This document shows, one piece after another, positions 1 to 7,840 of a DNA stretch of 9,647 bases (its first letter is position 1; the number at the start of each line of letters is the position of its first letter). Source of the stretch: NBML01 sp029939535 (GTDB taxonomy: Bacteria; Desulfobacterota; Desulfobacteria; Desulfobacterales; Desulfobacteraceae); NCBI GenBank assembly GCA_029939535.1, contig JAOZST010000147.1, positions 1 to 9,647 on the forward strand, given 5' to 3'. Both the position numbers and the translations under genes were made by a program. The notes under the pieces were generated by a model that did not search any database, had not been told where the DNA came from, and saw nothing but the letters and a program-made list of their open reading frames with translations.

Positions 1-4
1 ACCG

Positions 5-21
5 ATAGATTGAGAATCTAT
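5..21. repeat. small AT-rich inverted repeat upstream of dxs
   Basis: ATAGATT (5-11) and AATCTAT (15-21) are perfect reverse complements around a 3-nt centre. No T-run follows, so it is a poor terminator. A weak promoter-like pair, TTGAGA (10-15) and GATAAA (33-38) with 17-bp spacing, overlaps it and could drive dxs. Both may be chance in such AT-rich DNA. Confidence 0.2.
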
Positions 22-80
22 AGATTAAAATTGATAAAATTTGACTGAAAAAATGTGATTGTTAAAAAGATATTAACAAA

Positions 81-85
81 AAAGG
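81..85 (+). promoter_or_regulatory. ribosome binding site of dxs (decides a TTG start)
   Basis: AAAGG lies 9 nt before the TTG at 95 but directly abuts the in-frame TTG at 86. Only the TTG at 95 has usable spacing, so it is preferred as the dxs start. Confidence 0.55.
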
Positions 86-94
86 TTGTATATT

Positions 95-1981
95 TTGAGT
101 TTGCTTGAAAAAATAAACATTTCCAATGATATTAAAAAATTATCCCGAAATGAACTACCGTTGCTGGCAACTGAGATCCGCAAAAGGATCATCCAGGTGG
201 TTTCCAAAAATGGTGGACACCTGGCTCCCAGTCTGGGAACAGTGGAGCTTACCCTGGCCCTTCATTATGTGTTTGACCTTCCCAGAGACACCCTGATCTG
301 GGATGTGGGTCACCAGTCCTATGCCCATAAACTTATTACAGGACGGAACCAGGATTTTGATACCCTGCGTCAATACAAGGGTATTTCAGGGTTTACCAAA
401 ATGAAGGAAAATTCCTGTGATGGTTTTACCGTGGGACATTCATCCACATCAATTTCCGCAGGTCTCGGGGTATGTTCGGCCAAATATCTGAACCAGGATG
501 ATTCCGATGTAATTTCCATAATTGGAGACGGTTCCATGACAGCCGGCCTGGCCTATGAAGGCATGAACCAGACTGGTGGCCTGAAACGCAAACTCATCGT
601 TATACTCAATGACAATGACATGTCCATTTCCCCCAATGTGGGAGCCCTGTCTTCCTATTTGAGCCGGACTTTCTCAGCCAAGTACCTCCAGAGTATTAGA
701 AACCAGTTTGGTTCTTTTTTAAAATCTTTCCCAAAAATCGGGGATGATATGTACTATTTTGCAAAACGATGGGAAGAATCTTTTAAAACTTTTGTAACCC
801 CTGGAATGCTGTTTGAGGCCTTTAATTTTGATTATTTCGGTCCCATTGACGGCCATAACCTGGATCACCTGATTGATATCCTGACCAATATCAGAAACCC
901 GGATTCTCCTGTGCTTCTCCATGTAACAACTACCAAGGGCAAGGGCTATGAACCTGCGGAAAAAAATCCTGTTTATTTCCACGGTGTAGGCTCCTTTGCC
1001 GTTGATACCGGCAAGAGTAATGGCATATCCAGCAAGGTACCTACCTATACCCAGGTTTTTGGGTCACACATGGTGGATTTTGCCGGAACCAATGAAAAAA
1101 TTGTGGCTGTTTCAGCTGCCATGCCTGAAGGAACTGGCCTCATTGAATTTTCAAAACAATTTGAAGACCGGTTTTTTGATGTGGGAATTGCTGAACAGCA
1201 TGCAGTAACATTTTCTGCAGGACTTGCCACTAAAGGACTTAAACCTGTGGTGGCCATTTATTCAACATTTCTCCAGCGGGCCTATGACCAGATTCTCCAC
1301 GATGTGTGCATTGACGCCCATCCAGTTGTATTTGCAATTGACCGGGGCGGTATTGTCGGGGAAGATGGCCCTACCCATCATGGATTGTTTGATTTTTCCT
1401 ATCTAAGAAGCATGCCCAATATGACAATCATGTCCCCAATGGATGAAAATGAACTGGCCAGGATGCTCTTAACCGCCATCAACCATGACGGTCCCATTGC
1501 CATGCGATATCCCAGGGGAAAGGGCCTTGGCGTTGAGATCCAGAAGGATGTCCAACCCCTGGAGATCGGCAGAGCCCGGGTTGAAAGAAAAGGTGATGAT
1601 TTAATGATCATTGCCATTGGCCAATGTGTTATAGAAGCCATGACAGCAGCCAGGGATCTGGCTAAAGAGGGAATTGAACCCATGGTGATCAATGCCAGGT
1701 TTGTAAAGCCACTGGATTCAGATCTTTTTCTTGAAAAAGCAGGGAAGATAAAAAAAATTATCACTATTGAAGAACATGTGCTGGCAGGTGGTTTTGGATC
1801 AGCTATTCTGGAGATGTATGCAGATCACGGGATAACAGATCTCAGCATTAAACGGATTGGCATTAAAGATCAATTTGTGGAACATGGCCCCCAGAATATT
1901 TTAAGAAAGGACTATAAAGTCGATGCAGCCGCAGTTGTGGAAGCAGGACTTGAGTTGCATGGTCTCAAAAAAAATCAATAA
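95..1981 (+). CDS. dxs: 1-deoxy-D-xylulose-5-phosphate synthase
   Basis: Cytoplasmic thiamine-diphosphate enzyme that condenses pyruvate and glyceraldehyde-3-phosphate to 1-deoxy-D-xylulose 5-phosphate, the first step of the MEP isoprenoid pathway and a source for thiamine and pyridoxal synthesis. The 628 residues from the TTG at 95 match the usual family length of about 620. Visible motifs: substrate-side histidines in NGGHLAPSLG (His42) and DVGHQSY (His73); the ThDP/Mg motif GDGSMTAG (144-151) ending at LNDND, with Asp145 and Asn174 29 residues apart as in E. coli Dxs; EQHAVTFSAGLA with the catalytic Glu367; and DRGGIVGEDGPTHHG in the pyrimidine domain. The transketolase C-terminal domain fills roughly 490-615. 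The start gives MSLLEKIN, the usual Dxs N-terminus; an in-frame TTG at 86 would add three residues but has no spaced ribosome binding site. The gene overlaps tlyA downstream. All key residues seem intact, so a working enzyme is expected. Confidence 0.97.
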   Translation: MSLLEKINISNDIKKLSRNELPLLATEIRKRIIQVVSKNGGHLAPSLGTVELTLALHYVFDLPRDTLIWDVGHQSYAHKLITGRNQDFDTLRQYKGISGFTKMKENSCDGFTVGHSSTSISAGLGVCSAKYLNQDDSDVISIIGDGSMTAGLAYEGMNQTGGLKRKLIVILNDNDMSISPNVGALSSYLSRTFSAKYLQSIRNQFGSFLKSFPKIGDDMYYFAKRWEESFKTFVTPGMLFEAFNFDYFGPIDGHNLDHLIDILTNIRNPDSPVLLHVTTTKGKGYEPAEKNPVYFHGVGSFAVDTGKSNGISSKVPTYTQVFGSHMVDFAGTNEKIVAVSAAMPEGTGLIEFSKQFEDRFFDVGIAEQHAVTFSAGLATKGLKPVVAIYSTFLQRAYDQILHDVCIDAHPVVFAIDRGGIVGEDGPTHHGLFDFSYLRSMPNMTIMSPMDENELARMLLTAINHDGPIAMRYPRGKGLGVEIQKDVQPLEIGRARVERKGDDLMIIAIGQCVIEAMTAARDLAKEGIEPMVINARFVKPLDSDLFLEKAGKIKKIITIEEHVLAGGFGSAILEMYADHGITDLSIKRIGIKDQFVEHGPQNILRKDYKVDAAAVVEAGLELHGLKKNQ

Positions 1982-2714
1982 AAAACGCCTGGACATGGTC
2001 CTGGTTGAGAAAGGACTGATCCTTTCCCGATCCAGGGCAAAAGCCATGATCATGGCCGGGAAGGTCCTTGTTAATGACATGGTTGTTGACAAGCCAGGAT
2101 CCCTGGTGGACAGCCTTGCAGCCATTATAGTAAAGCAGGATGACAATCCCTATGTCAGCCGGGGGGGACTTAAACTTGAAAAAGCCTTGAAAACTCTTCC
2201 CATATGTGTAAAGAATTTGATTTGTCTTGATATCGGAGCATCCACAGGCGGATTTACAGACTGCCTTCTTCAATTCGGGGCTAAAAAAGTCTATGCAGTG
2301 GATGTGGGATATGGACAGTTGGACTGGTCATTACGTAAGGATGAAAGAGTTGTGGTCATTGAACGGACCAATATCCGGAATCTGGCCTATGAAACCATAA
2401 ATGAAAAAGTGGATATGGTGGTGGCAGACACCTCTTTTATTTCACTTAAAACAGTTATTCCGGCAGCTGAAAAATTCATGGGGAAAGGAACCGGGATTCT
2501 GGCACTGATCAAACCCCAGTTTGAAGCTGGAAGGAAAAATATCGGCAAGGGTGGTGTTGTAAAGGATCCTATAATAAGGGAAATGGTTGTGGATGAAATT
2601 CAAACATTTTTTAAAATCAGGGGGTATCAGATAAATGACGTTGTGCCCTCCCCTATTCTGGGACCCAAAGGAAATAAGGAATATATCATATCCTTAAATT
2701 TTAAAGAAATTTAA
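1959..2714 (+). CDS. tlyA: TlyA family rRNA (cytidine-2'-O)-methyltransferase / hemolysin A homologue
   Basis: 251 residues with an N-terminal S4 RNA-binding domain (about 7-62, KKRLDMVLVEKGL through GKVLVND) and a C-terminal FtsJ/RrmJ-type Rossmann methyltransferase. The SAM-binding motif LDIGASTGGFTD is at 90-101. Asp157 in VADTSF and Lys185 in LIKPQFEAG fit the catalytic K-D-K set of 2'-O-ribose methyltransferases. In mycobacteria TlyA methylates cytidines in 16S and 23S rRNA and sets capreomycin sensitivity; other homologues were named hemolysins. The exact target here cannot be read from sequence. The ATG at 1959 is chosen because it gives MVSKKINKKRLD, the usual family start, with AGGA 10 nt upstream. 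An in-frame ATG at 1923 would lie deeper in dxs and adds an unrelated 12-residue extension. The 23-nt overlap with dxs implies co-transcription and probably translational coupling; the dxs-tlyA pair is common in related bacteria. Confidence 0.93.
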   Translation: MVSKKINKKRLDMVLVEKGLILSRSRAKAMIMAGKVLVNDMVVDKPGSLVDSLAAIIVKQDDNPYVSRGGLKLEKALKTLPICVKNLICLDIGASTGGFTDCLLQFGAKKVYAVDVGYGQLDWSLRKDERVVVIERTNIRNLAYETINEKVDMVVADTSFISLKTVIPAAEKFMGKGTGILALIKPQFEAGRKNIGKGGVVKDPIIREMVVDEIQTFFKIRGYQINDVVPSPILGPKGNKEYIISLNFKEI

Positions 2715-2731
2715 AATAACACTATTATTTT

Positions 2732-2755
2732 TATTTAAATTTGATTATTTAAATA
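2732..2755. repeat. AT-only inverted repeat between tlyA and the EF-G-like gene
   Basis: TATTTAAAT (2732-2740) and ATTTAAATA (2747-2755) can pair with a 6-nt loop, and a short T-run follows at 2760-2764. A stem made only of A-T pairs is weak, so this is at best a poor terminator of tlyA. The 74-nt gap has no convincing promoter, so the EF-G-like gene may be read through from dxs-tlyA or use an unrecognised promoter. Confidence 0.25.
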
Positions 2756-2776
2756 TTAGTTTTTCATCAATTGTAT

Positions 2777-2783
2777 AAAGGAG
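2777..2783 (+). promoter_or_regulatory. strong Shine-Dalgarno of the EF-G-like gene
   Basis: AAAGGAG is followed after 5 nt by the ATG at 2789. This fixes the start at 2789; an upstream in-frame TTG at 2771 would put the Shine-Dalgarno inside the gene. Confidence 0.85.
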
Positions 2784-2788
2784 CAGTA

Positions 2789-4858
2789 ATGAGCGAAGAT
2801 ATCAAAACCATGAGGAATGTGGCATTGGCAGGCCATGGAGGTGCGGGCAAGACAACTCTTGCTGAGGCTATGCTTTTTAAAGCTGGAGTTACAAATCGTT
2901 TTGGAAAGGTGGAAGAAGGCAATACTGTAATGGATTTCCAGCCGGAAGAAATCAAGAAACAGCAGAGCATCAATACATCTTTTATTAAATATACCCATAA
3001 TAAGCATACAATTACTTTGATGGATACTCCTGGTGATCAGAATTTTTTCTCTGCTGCAAAAACCTGTTTTCCCGTTGCCGACAGCATGATTTTTGTCATT
3101 GACGGAGTGGGAGGTCCTTCAGCCATGACAGAAGAGGCTGCTGCCTCTGCTCTGGAATACAATCTTCCGGGATTGGTGATTGTCAACAAACTGGACAGGG
3201 AAAGGTCAGATTTTGATACCTGTGTAACTGCCTGTAAGTCTGCCCTGAAAAAGAAAATAGTTCCTGTGGGCTATCCCATTGGTCAGGAAGATAATTTTAA
3301 AGGTATGGTGAATCTTGTTTCCGGACAGGCCTATGAATATGATGGGAACGGCAAAGCCTCTAAAATTGATATCCCCGGAGAAATGGCAGATGACATTGCC
3401 ATGGCAAAGGAAGAATTCATTGAAAATATTGCAGAGCTCAATGATGACCTTCTTGAAAAATACCTGGAAGGAGAAGAAATTTCAGAAGAGGAACTCAAGG
3501 CAACTTTTCGCCAGGGAGTCCTGGATGCAGAATTCTATCCTGCAATCTGCACCTCTGCCGTAAAAATGATTGGTATTGATATTGTATTTGATTTTATCAA
3601 TGATTTTATGCCTAACCCCCTGGACAGGGGAGACTGGACTGCCAGGGATGCCAATGGCGATGAAGTTATGATTTCACCTGACCCTGAAGCTGAATTCTGC
3701 GGATTTGTTTTTAACACCATTGTGGACCCCTATGCAGGAAGACTATCTCTTTTCAGGGTTATTTCCGGCTCCCTGGGTAAGGAGGGGAATATCCTTAATG
3801 TGACAAAGGACTCAAAGGAAAGATTTTCCCAGTTGCTGGAAATTGCCGGCAAAGATCAAAAAAATATCACCAGCGCCCTGCCCGGCTCCATAGTGGCTGT
3901 TGCCAAACTAAAAGATACCCTGACAGGCGATACCCTGACCGCAGGCAAAGAAATTCAGATTTCAGGTCCGGCTCCCATGCCACCTGTTATCTCCTTTGCC
4001 ATTTCACCCAAATCCAAGAGTGACGAAGACAAGATACATGAGGCAATCCGAAAGATTCTGGAAGAGGATACAGGTCTTCAGCTCAAACGGGAAGAAGAAA
4101 CCAAACAGACAATTCTTTCCGGTCGGGGTCTGGTTCACATTGAAACCACAGCAGATAAAATCCAGAGAAAATTTAATGTGGGCATGGACATTGCCACTCC
4201 CAAAGTGGCCTATAGAGAGACCTTTAAGAAAAAAATTCGTGTTCAGGGTAAACATAAAAAACAATCAGGCGGCCATGGCCAGTATGGTGACTGCTGGATA
4301 GTCCTTGAACCCCTGCCCAAGGGAAGCGGTTTTGAGTTTGTAGATAAAATTGTGGGAGGCGTTATTCCGAAAAATTACATCCCGGCTGTTGAGGCCGGTG
4401 TAAGAGAAAGCAGCCAGGCTGGTATCCTTGCGGGATTTCCCTGTGTGGATTTCAGGGTTACCGTGGACTTTGGTTCCTATCACTCTGTTGACTCTTCTGA
4501 AATGGCCTTTAAAATGGCTGGAACCCTTGCCTTTAAAAATGCTGCCAAAGATGCAAGGGCTGTTTTGCTGGAACCTATAATGAAAGTATCAGTCAAAGTT
4601 CCAGAAGACGCTACTGGCGACATCATGGGGGATATGAACTCCAGGCGCGGCCGTGTACTGGGCATGGATTCCGAAGATGGAAAACAGATCATCAATGCCA
4701 ATGTCCCCATGTCGGAAATACTTCGGTATGCACCTGACCTCAGCTCCATGACCGGAGGCCGTGGAACCTTTACCATGGAATTTGACCACTATGATGAAGT
4801 TCCTGGTGATCTGGCCAAGAAAATCATTGAAGCTGCAAATTCGGAAAAAGAGGGATAG
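2789..4858 (+). CDS. elongation factor G-like translational GTPase (EF-G paralogue)
   Basis: 689 residues with the five-domain EF-G layout: GTPase domain (about 8-270), domain II (about 290-375), III, IV (about 475-595) and V to the end. The P-loop is GHGGAGKTT (15-23), G3 is DTPGDQNF (79-86), and G4 is NKLD (133-136). Domain IV keeps GGHGQYG (494-500) and the tip loop GSYHSVDSSE (562-571), so ribosome A-site binding remains plausible. Ungapped comparison with Thermus EF-G as I remember it (offset 4) puts Asp83 where the catalytic switch-II His87 lies, Gly18 where the P-loop Asp22 lies, and Ser60 where the Mg-binding Thr64 lies. These changes mark the EF-G-like/EF-G2 subfamily rather than the housekeeping factor, as does the lack of rpsL, rpsG or tuf neighbours. 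Whether it translocates, recycles ribosomes or has another role cannot be decided here. Automated annotation may simply call it fusA. A strong terminator follows. Confidence 0.9.
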   Translation: MSEDIKTMRNVALAGHGGAGKTTLAEAMLFKAGVTNRFGKVEEGNTVMDFQPEEIKKQQSINTSFIKYTHNKHTITLMDTPGDQNFFSAAKTCFPVADSMIFVIDGVGGPSAMTEEAAASALEYNLPGLVIVNKLDRERSDFDTCVTACKSALKKKIVPVGYPIGQEDNFKGMVNLVSGQAYEYDGNGKASKIDIPGEMADDIAMAKEEFIENIAELNDDLLEKYLEGEEISEEELKATFRQGVLDAEFYPAICTSAVKMIGIDIVFDFINDFMPNPLDRGDWTARDANGDEVMISPDPEAEFCGFVFNTIVDPYAGRLSLFRVISGSLGKEGNILNVTKDSKERFSQLLEIAGKDQKNITSALPGSIVAVAKLKDTLTGDTLTAGKEIQISGPAPMPPVISFAISPKSKSDEDKIHEAIRKILEEDTGLQLKREEETKQTILSGRGLVHIETTADKIQRKFNVGMDIATPKVAYRETFKKKIRVQGKHKKQSGGHGQYGDCWIVLEPLPKGSGFEFVDKIVGGVIPKNYIPAVEAGVRESSQAGILAGFPCVDFRVTVDFGSYHSVDSSEMAFKMAGTLAFKNAAKDARAVLLEPIMKVSVKVPEDATGDIMGDMNSRRGRVLGMDSEDGKQIINANVPMSEILRYAPDLSSMTGGRGTFTMEFDHYDEVPGDLAKKIIEAANSEKEG

Positions 4859-4883
4859 ATAAAAACAAGCGAGAAAAGATAAC

Positions 4884-4932
4884 AGCGAGAGCAGAGAAAG
4901 CAGTGGTTTTGTTTTCTCTGCTCTCGTTTTTT
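4884..4932 (+). terminator. Rho-independent terminator after the EF-G-like gene
   Basis: CGAGAGCAGAGAAA (4886-4899) pairs perfectly over 14 bp with 4913-4926. Allowing G-U pairs, the stem extends inward to a 5-nt loop (4904-4908) and outward to 4884/4928, about 20 pairs in all. Six T residues (4927-4932) follow. It sits 25 nt after the stop codon between convergent genes. On the minus strand it is followed only by a looser T-rich stretch, so it may also stop ugpC transcription, less efficiently. Confidence 0.9.
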
Positions 4933-4989
4933 GTCTCCCTTTTAGGCTAAACCCCTAACCGCTAATACTAACCACACAGGCCGCAATTA

Positions 4990-6051
4990 TTATAGCCGCT
5001 TGTGTGATTCTGAAGAGAAAAAATAGATATTTTCAGGAGGTAACTCTGCCCAGCATTCACCAGGGCCTATATGGGAAGAGTCCGGTATATTCACTACGAT
5101 TTCCTGGTCACTGATACGACTGTAAACCAATTCACCAGCACCAAGTTTCTCAATAAGTTCAACCTCAAGCCGCAGACGCCCTTCTTTTTTTTCAGAAAAT
5201 AATCTGATTTTTTCAGGCCGTATACCAATCATTACACCTCCTGAATCCGGCAGAGACATGTTTTGCATGGTCATCCTGGTCCCTTCACCAAACTCAAGCA
5301 CTTTTTTTCCCACAATTTTTGCAGTAAAAAAATTCATGGGTGGCGAGCCTATAAAACCTGCCACAAAACGTGATGCAGGATTATGATAGATCTCCTTTGG
5401 GCTGCCGATCTGTTCAATATGGCCATCATTTATGATTACAATTTTATCGGCAAGGGTCATGGCTTCAACCTGGTCATGGGTCACATAGATCATGGTTGTA
5501 CCAAGTCTCTGGTGCAGTTTTTTCAACTCAACCCGCATCTGATGGCGAAGTTTGGCATCCAGGTTGGAAAGGGGTTCGTCAAAGAGAAATACCTCTGGCT
5601 TCCTCACCAGGGCCCTGCCCATGGCAACCCTTTGACGCTGGCCTCCGGAGAGTTGTCTTGGTTTTCTCTTCAAAAATTCGGTTAATTGCAGGAGCTCAGC
5701 AGCATCATCAACCCGTTGTTTAATTTCTTCACGGCTGATTTTCCTGAGTTTTAACCCATAGGCCATATTATTAAAGACTGTCATGTGCGGGTAAAGGGCA
5801 TAATTTTGAAACACCATGGCAATCTGCCGATCTTTAGGTTCCACTTCGTTGACAATTCGGTCACCAATGGTAATATTGCCTTCACTCACCTCTTCAAGTC
5901 CGGCAATCATTCTCAATATTGTTGATTTCCCACATCCGGAAGGCCCGACAATGACTACAAATTCCCCATTTTCAAATCGAGCATTGACTTTATGGACCAC
6001 CTCGGTCTTATCAAATGTTTTTATAATATTTTCAAGTATTACCTGGGCCAT
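4990..6051 (-). CDS. ugpC: sn-glycerol-3-phosphate ABC importer, ATP-binding subunit UgpC
   Basis: 353-residue cytoplasmic ATPase of the MalK/UgpC class, close to the 356 residues of E. coli UgpC. Visible motifs: Walker A GPSGCGKST (36-44), Q-loop Gln82 in VFQNYALYPHMTV, signature LSGGQRQR (134-141), Walker B VFLFDEP (154-160) with catalytic Glu159, D-loop SNLD (162-165), and switch His192 in VTHDQ. All are intact. The remaining C-terminal part (about 235-345) is the TOBE regulatory region of this class; in E. coli, phosphate inhibits Ugp transport. The ATG is one nucleotide after the ugpE stop, with GGAG inside the ugpE end as ribosome binding site, so translation is probably coupled. It is the last gene of the operon; no ugpQ follows. 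MalK-class ATPases look alike, so the substrate assignment rests on the neighbouring UgpB, UgpA and UgpE. Confidence 0.94.
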   Translation of the reverse strand: MAQVILENIIKTFDKTEVVHKVNARFENGEFVVIVGPSGCGKSTILRMIAGLEEVSEGNITIGDRIVNEVEPKDRQIAMVFQNYALYPHMTVFNNMAYGLKLRKISREEIKQRVDDAAELLQLTEFLKRKPRQLSGGQRQRVAMGRALVRKPEVFLFDEPLSNLDAKLRHQMRVELKKLHQRLGTTMIYVTHDQVEAMTLADKIVIINDGHIEQIGSPKEIYHNPASRFVAGFIGSPPMNFFTAKIVGKKVLEFGEGTRMTMQNMSLPDSGGVMIGIRPEKIRLFSEKKEGRLRLEVELIEKLGAGELVYSRISDQEIVVNIPDSSHIGPGECWAELPPENIYFFSSESHKRL

Positions 6052-6052
6052 A

Positions 6053-6901
6053 CTACTTCTCCGTTTCTGTCAAACCTTTAATAAAGAGTTTCTGCATACC
6101 CACCACCACAAAGACAGGCGGCAGCATGGCCAGAAGAGTGGTCATCATGATAAGATGCCATTCCGGTGATTCTTCAGCCGCTTCAAGCATCTGTTTAATG
6201 CCCATTACAATGGTATACATATCTTTATCAGTGGTGATTAACAACGGCCATAGATACTGGTTCCATCCATAGATAAAAAGTATAACAAAAAGCGCTGCAA
6301 TATTGGTCCGGGAGATGGGCAGCAGAATATCCCAGAAAAATCGCATGGGCCCTGCCCCGTCTATACGGGCCGCTTCCAGCAGCTCATCAGGTACGGTAAG
6401 AAAGGCCTGTCTGAACATGAATGTGGCCGTGGCCGAGGCTATCAAAGGAATTGTCAGGCCCCAGTAAGAGTTCAGCATATGAAGATTTGCCACAACTTCA
6501 TAGGTTGGCAAAATACGTACCTCCACGGGCAGCATCAGAGTAATGAAAATCAACCAGAAAATAGTCATCCGGAAAGGAAACTTAAAATAGACAATGGCAA
6601 AGGCTGATAAAAGAGAAATAATGATTTTACCAAAGGCAATCATCATGGCCATTACCAGGGAATTGATCAGCATCAACCCCACAGACTGCTCCCGTGCATT
6701 CCCCACTCCAATGGTAAGGGCGTCCATAAGGTTTTCGAAAAAATGCCCTCCGGGAAGAAGGGGCAGAGGAACCTGGGTCATGCGTACACCAGTATGACTT
6801 GAGGCAACAAAGGTGATCCATATTGGAAAAGCAACCAGTAAAACTCCTGCTATTAATACAACATGGCTGATTACAGTTGTCACTGGTCGTTGTTCTATCA
6901 T
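6053..6901 (-). CDS. ugpE: sn-glycerol-3-phosphate ABC importer, permease UgpE
   Basis: 282-residue inner-membrane permease, matching E. coli UgpE (281 residues) from the MIEQRP start to the ...TEK end. About six hydrophobic segments are visible, near 10-32, 75-100, 110-130, 140-165, 200-220 and 250-270. The cytoplasmic coupling helix (EAA loop) reads EAARIDGAGPMRFF with Asp181, the site that contacts the ATPase. Conserved stretches such as FITLMLPVEVRI and YGWNQYLWPLLI are typical of UgpE. The ATG lies two nucleotides after the ugpA stop, with GTGGAG 8 nt upstream inside the end of ugpA, so it is translated from the same mRNA and likely coupled. It should pair with UgpA to form the channel. 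Confidence 0.95.
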   Translation of the reverse strand: MIEQRPVTTVISHVVLIAGVLLVAFPIWITFVASSHTGVRMTQVPLPLLPGGHFFENLMDALTIGVGNAREQSVGLMLINSLVMAMMIAFGKIIISLLSAFAIVYFKFPFRMTIFWLIFITLMLPVEVRILPTYEVVANLHMLNSYWGLTIPLIASATATFMFRQAFLTVPDELLEAARIDGAGPMRFFWDILLPISRTNIAALFVILFIYGWNQYLWPLLITTDKDMYTIVMGIKQMLEAAEESPEWHLIMMTTLLAMLPPVFVVVGMQKLFIKGLTETEK

Positions 6902-6903
6902 AA

Positions 6904-7785
6904 TCAGTACTCCACTCTACGTTCAATATAACGAAATTGAATTACGGTAAGACCGATGACAATTACCATCAATATGACAGACTGGGCTGCTGAACTACCA
7001 AGGTCAAGGCCGATAAAACCATCATTGTAAACTTTATAAACAAGTATCTCAGTTGCCTTGACCGGACCTCCCTTGGTAACTGCATGAACGATACCAAATG
7101 TTTCAAAAAAAGCATAAATAAGGTTCATAACCATCAAAAAGAACGTTGTAGGTGAGATAAGGGGGAAAATAATAGTCCAGAATCTCCTGCCTGGCCCAGA
7201 TCCGTCAATGGCTGCAGCCTCAATAAGAGAGCGTGGAATTGCCTGCATCCCTGCAAAAAAGAAAAGGAAATTATAGCTTATCTGTTTCCAGGTTGCAGCA
7301 AAAACAATAAGTGCCATGGCGTGGCTGCCAAGAAGACGATGATTCCATTCAAAATTCAGGAAATCAAGCATATAGGCAATGATCCCAATTGTGGGATCAA
7401 ACATGAACATCCAGAGAGCACCTGCCACTGCAGGAGCCACGGCATAGGGCCAGATCAATAAAGTACGGTAAATGGATGAGGCCCGGATCACCCTGTCGGC
7501 CATGGCAGCAAGAACCAGGGAAATACTTAAGGATGAAAATGCCACGAGGGATGAAAATAAAAGAGTACGTTTAAAGGTCTGGAGATAATAATCATCACTG
7601 AAAAGCTCTTTAAAATTGTCAAGCCAGACCAATTCCGTACTTAACCCGAAGGCATCCTGAACCAGCAGGCTTTGATATATAGCCTGACTGGCCGGCCATA
7701 TAAAAAATACCAGGGTAATGATAAGCTGCGGAGCTACCAGGATATAGGGTAGCGGCGAAGGTTTAAAATGAACTCTTTTCAGCAT
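6904..7785 (-). CDS. ugpA: sn-glycerol-3-phosphate ABC importer, permease UgpA
   Basis: 293-residue inner-membrane permease, matching E. coli UgpA (295 residues). The N-terminus (LPYILVAPQLIITLVFFIWP) is the typical first membrane segment. Further segments lie near 72-94, 108-130, 155-180, 208-232 and 262-284. The coupling loop reads EAAAIDGSGPGRRFW (Glu189, Asp194, Gly197). The conserved WKQISYNFLFF precedes it, and GLDLGSSAAQSV lies near the end. The only sensible start is the ATG at 7785, but the 15 nt before it show no good Shine-Dalgarno. A hairpin in the mRNA ends just upstream (7801-7830), so UgpA translation may be weaker than that of UgpB or rely on structure. The 55-nt gap to ugpB contrasts with the 1-2 nt gaps further on. 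Confidence 0.95.
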   Translation of the reverse strand: MLKRVHFKPSPLPYILVAPQLIITLVFFIWPASQAIYQSLLVQDAFGLSTELVWLDNFKELFSDDYYLQTFKRTLLFSSLVAFSSLSISLVLAAMADRVIRASSIYRTLLIWPYAVAPAVAGALWMFMFDPTIGIIAYMLDFLNFEWNHRLLGSHAMALIVFAATWKQISYNFLFFFAGMQAIPRSLIEAAAIDGSGPGRRFWTIIFPLISPTTFFLMVMNLIYAFFETFGIVHAVTKGGPVKATEILVYKVYNDGFIGLDLGSSAAQSVILMVIVIGLTVIQFRYIERRVEY

Positions 7786-7800
7786 AGGTATATTGGGTTA

Positions 7801-7830
7801 TCAACAGCTACAGTCACCTGCAGCTGTTGA
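7801..7830 (-). promoter_or_regulatory. intergenic mRNA hairpin between ugpB and ugpA
   Basis: TCAACAGCT (7801-7809) and AGCTGTTGA (7822-7830) are perfect 9-bp complements. After one mismatch, CAG (7811-7813) pairs with CTG (7818-7820), leaving a 4-nt loop. It lies 10 nt after the ugpB stop and 15 nt before the ugpA ATG, with no T-run. That suits a 3'-end stabiliser or partial processing/attenuation element that raises binding protein over permease, as known for other binding-protein operons. The function is inferred. Confidence 0.6.
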
Positions 7831-7840
7831 AAATCCTAAG

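Noticed and set aside
719..982. Open frames antisense to dxs, and similar ones opposite or out of frame in tlyA, the EF-G-like gene and the ugp genes
   Set aside because: They lie wholly inside strongly supported genes, lack ribosome binding sites and show no family features, so they are shadows of the real genes.
4947..4971. Four CTAA motifs spaced 8, 7 and 6 nt apart, looking like a degenerate telomere-type or iteron repeat
   Set aside because: The spacing is irregular, the run is short, and it lies in an intergenic gap between convergent genes; chance is the simplest explanation.
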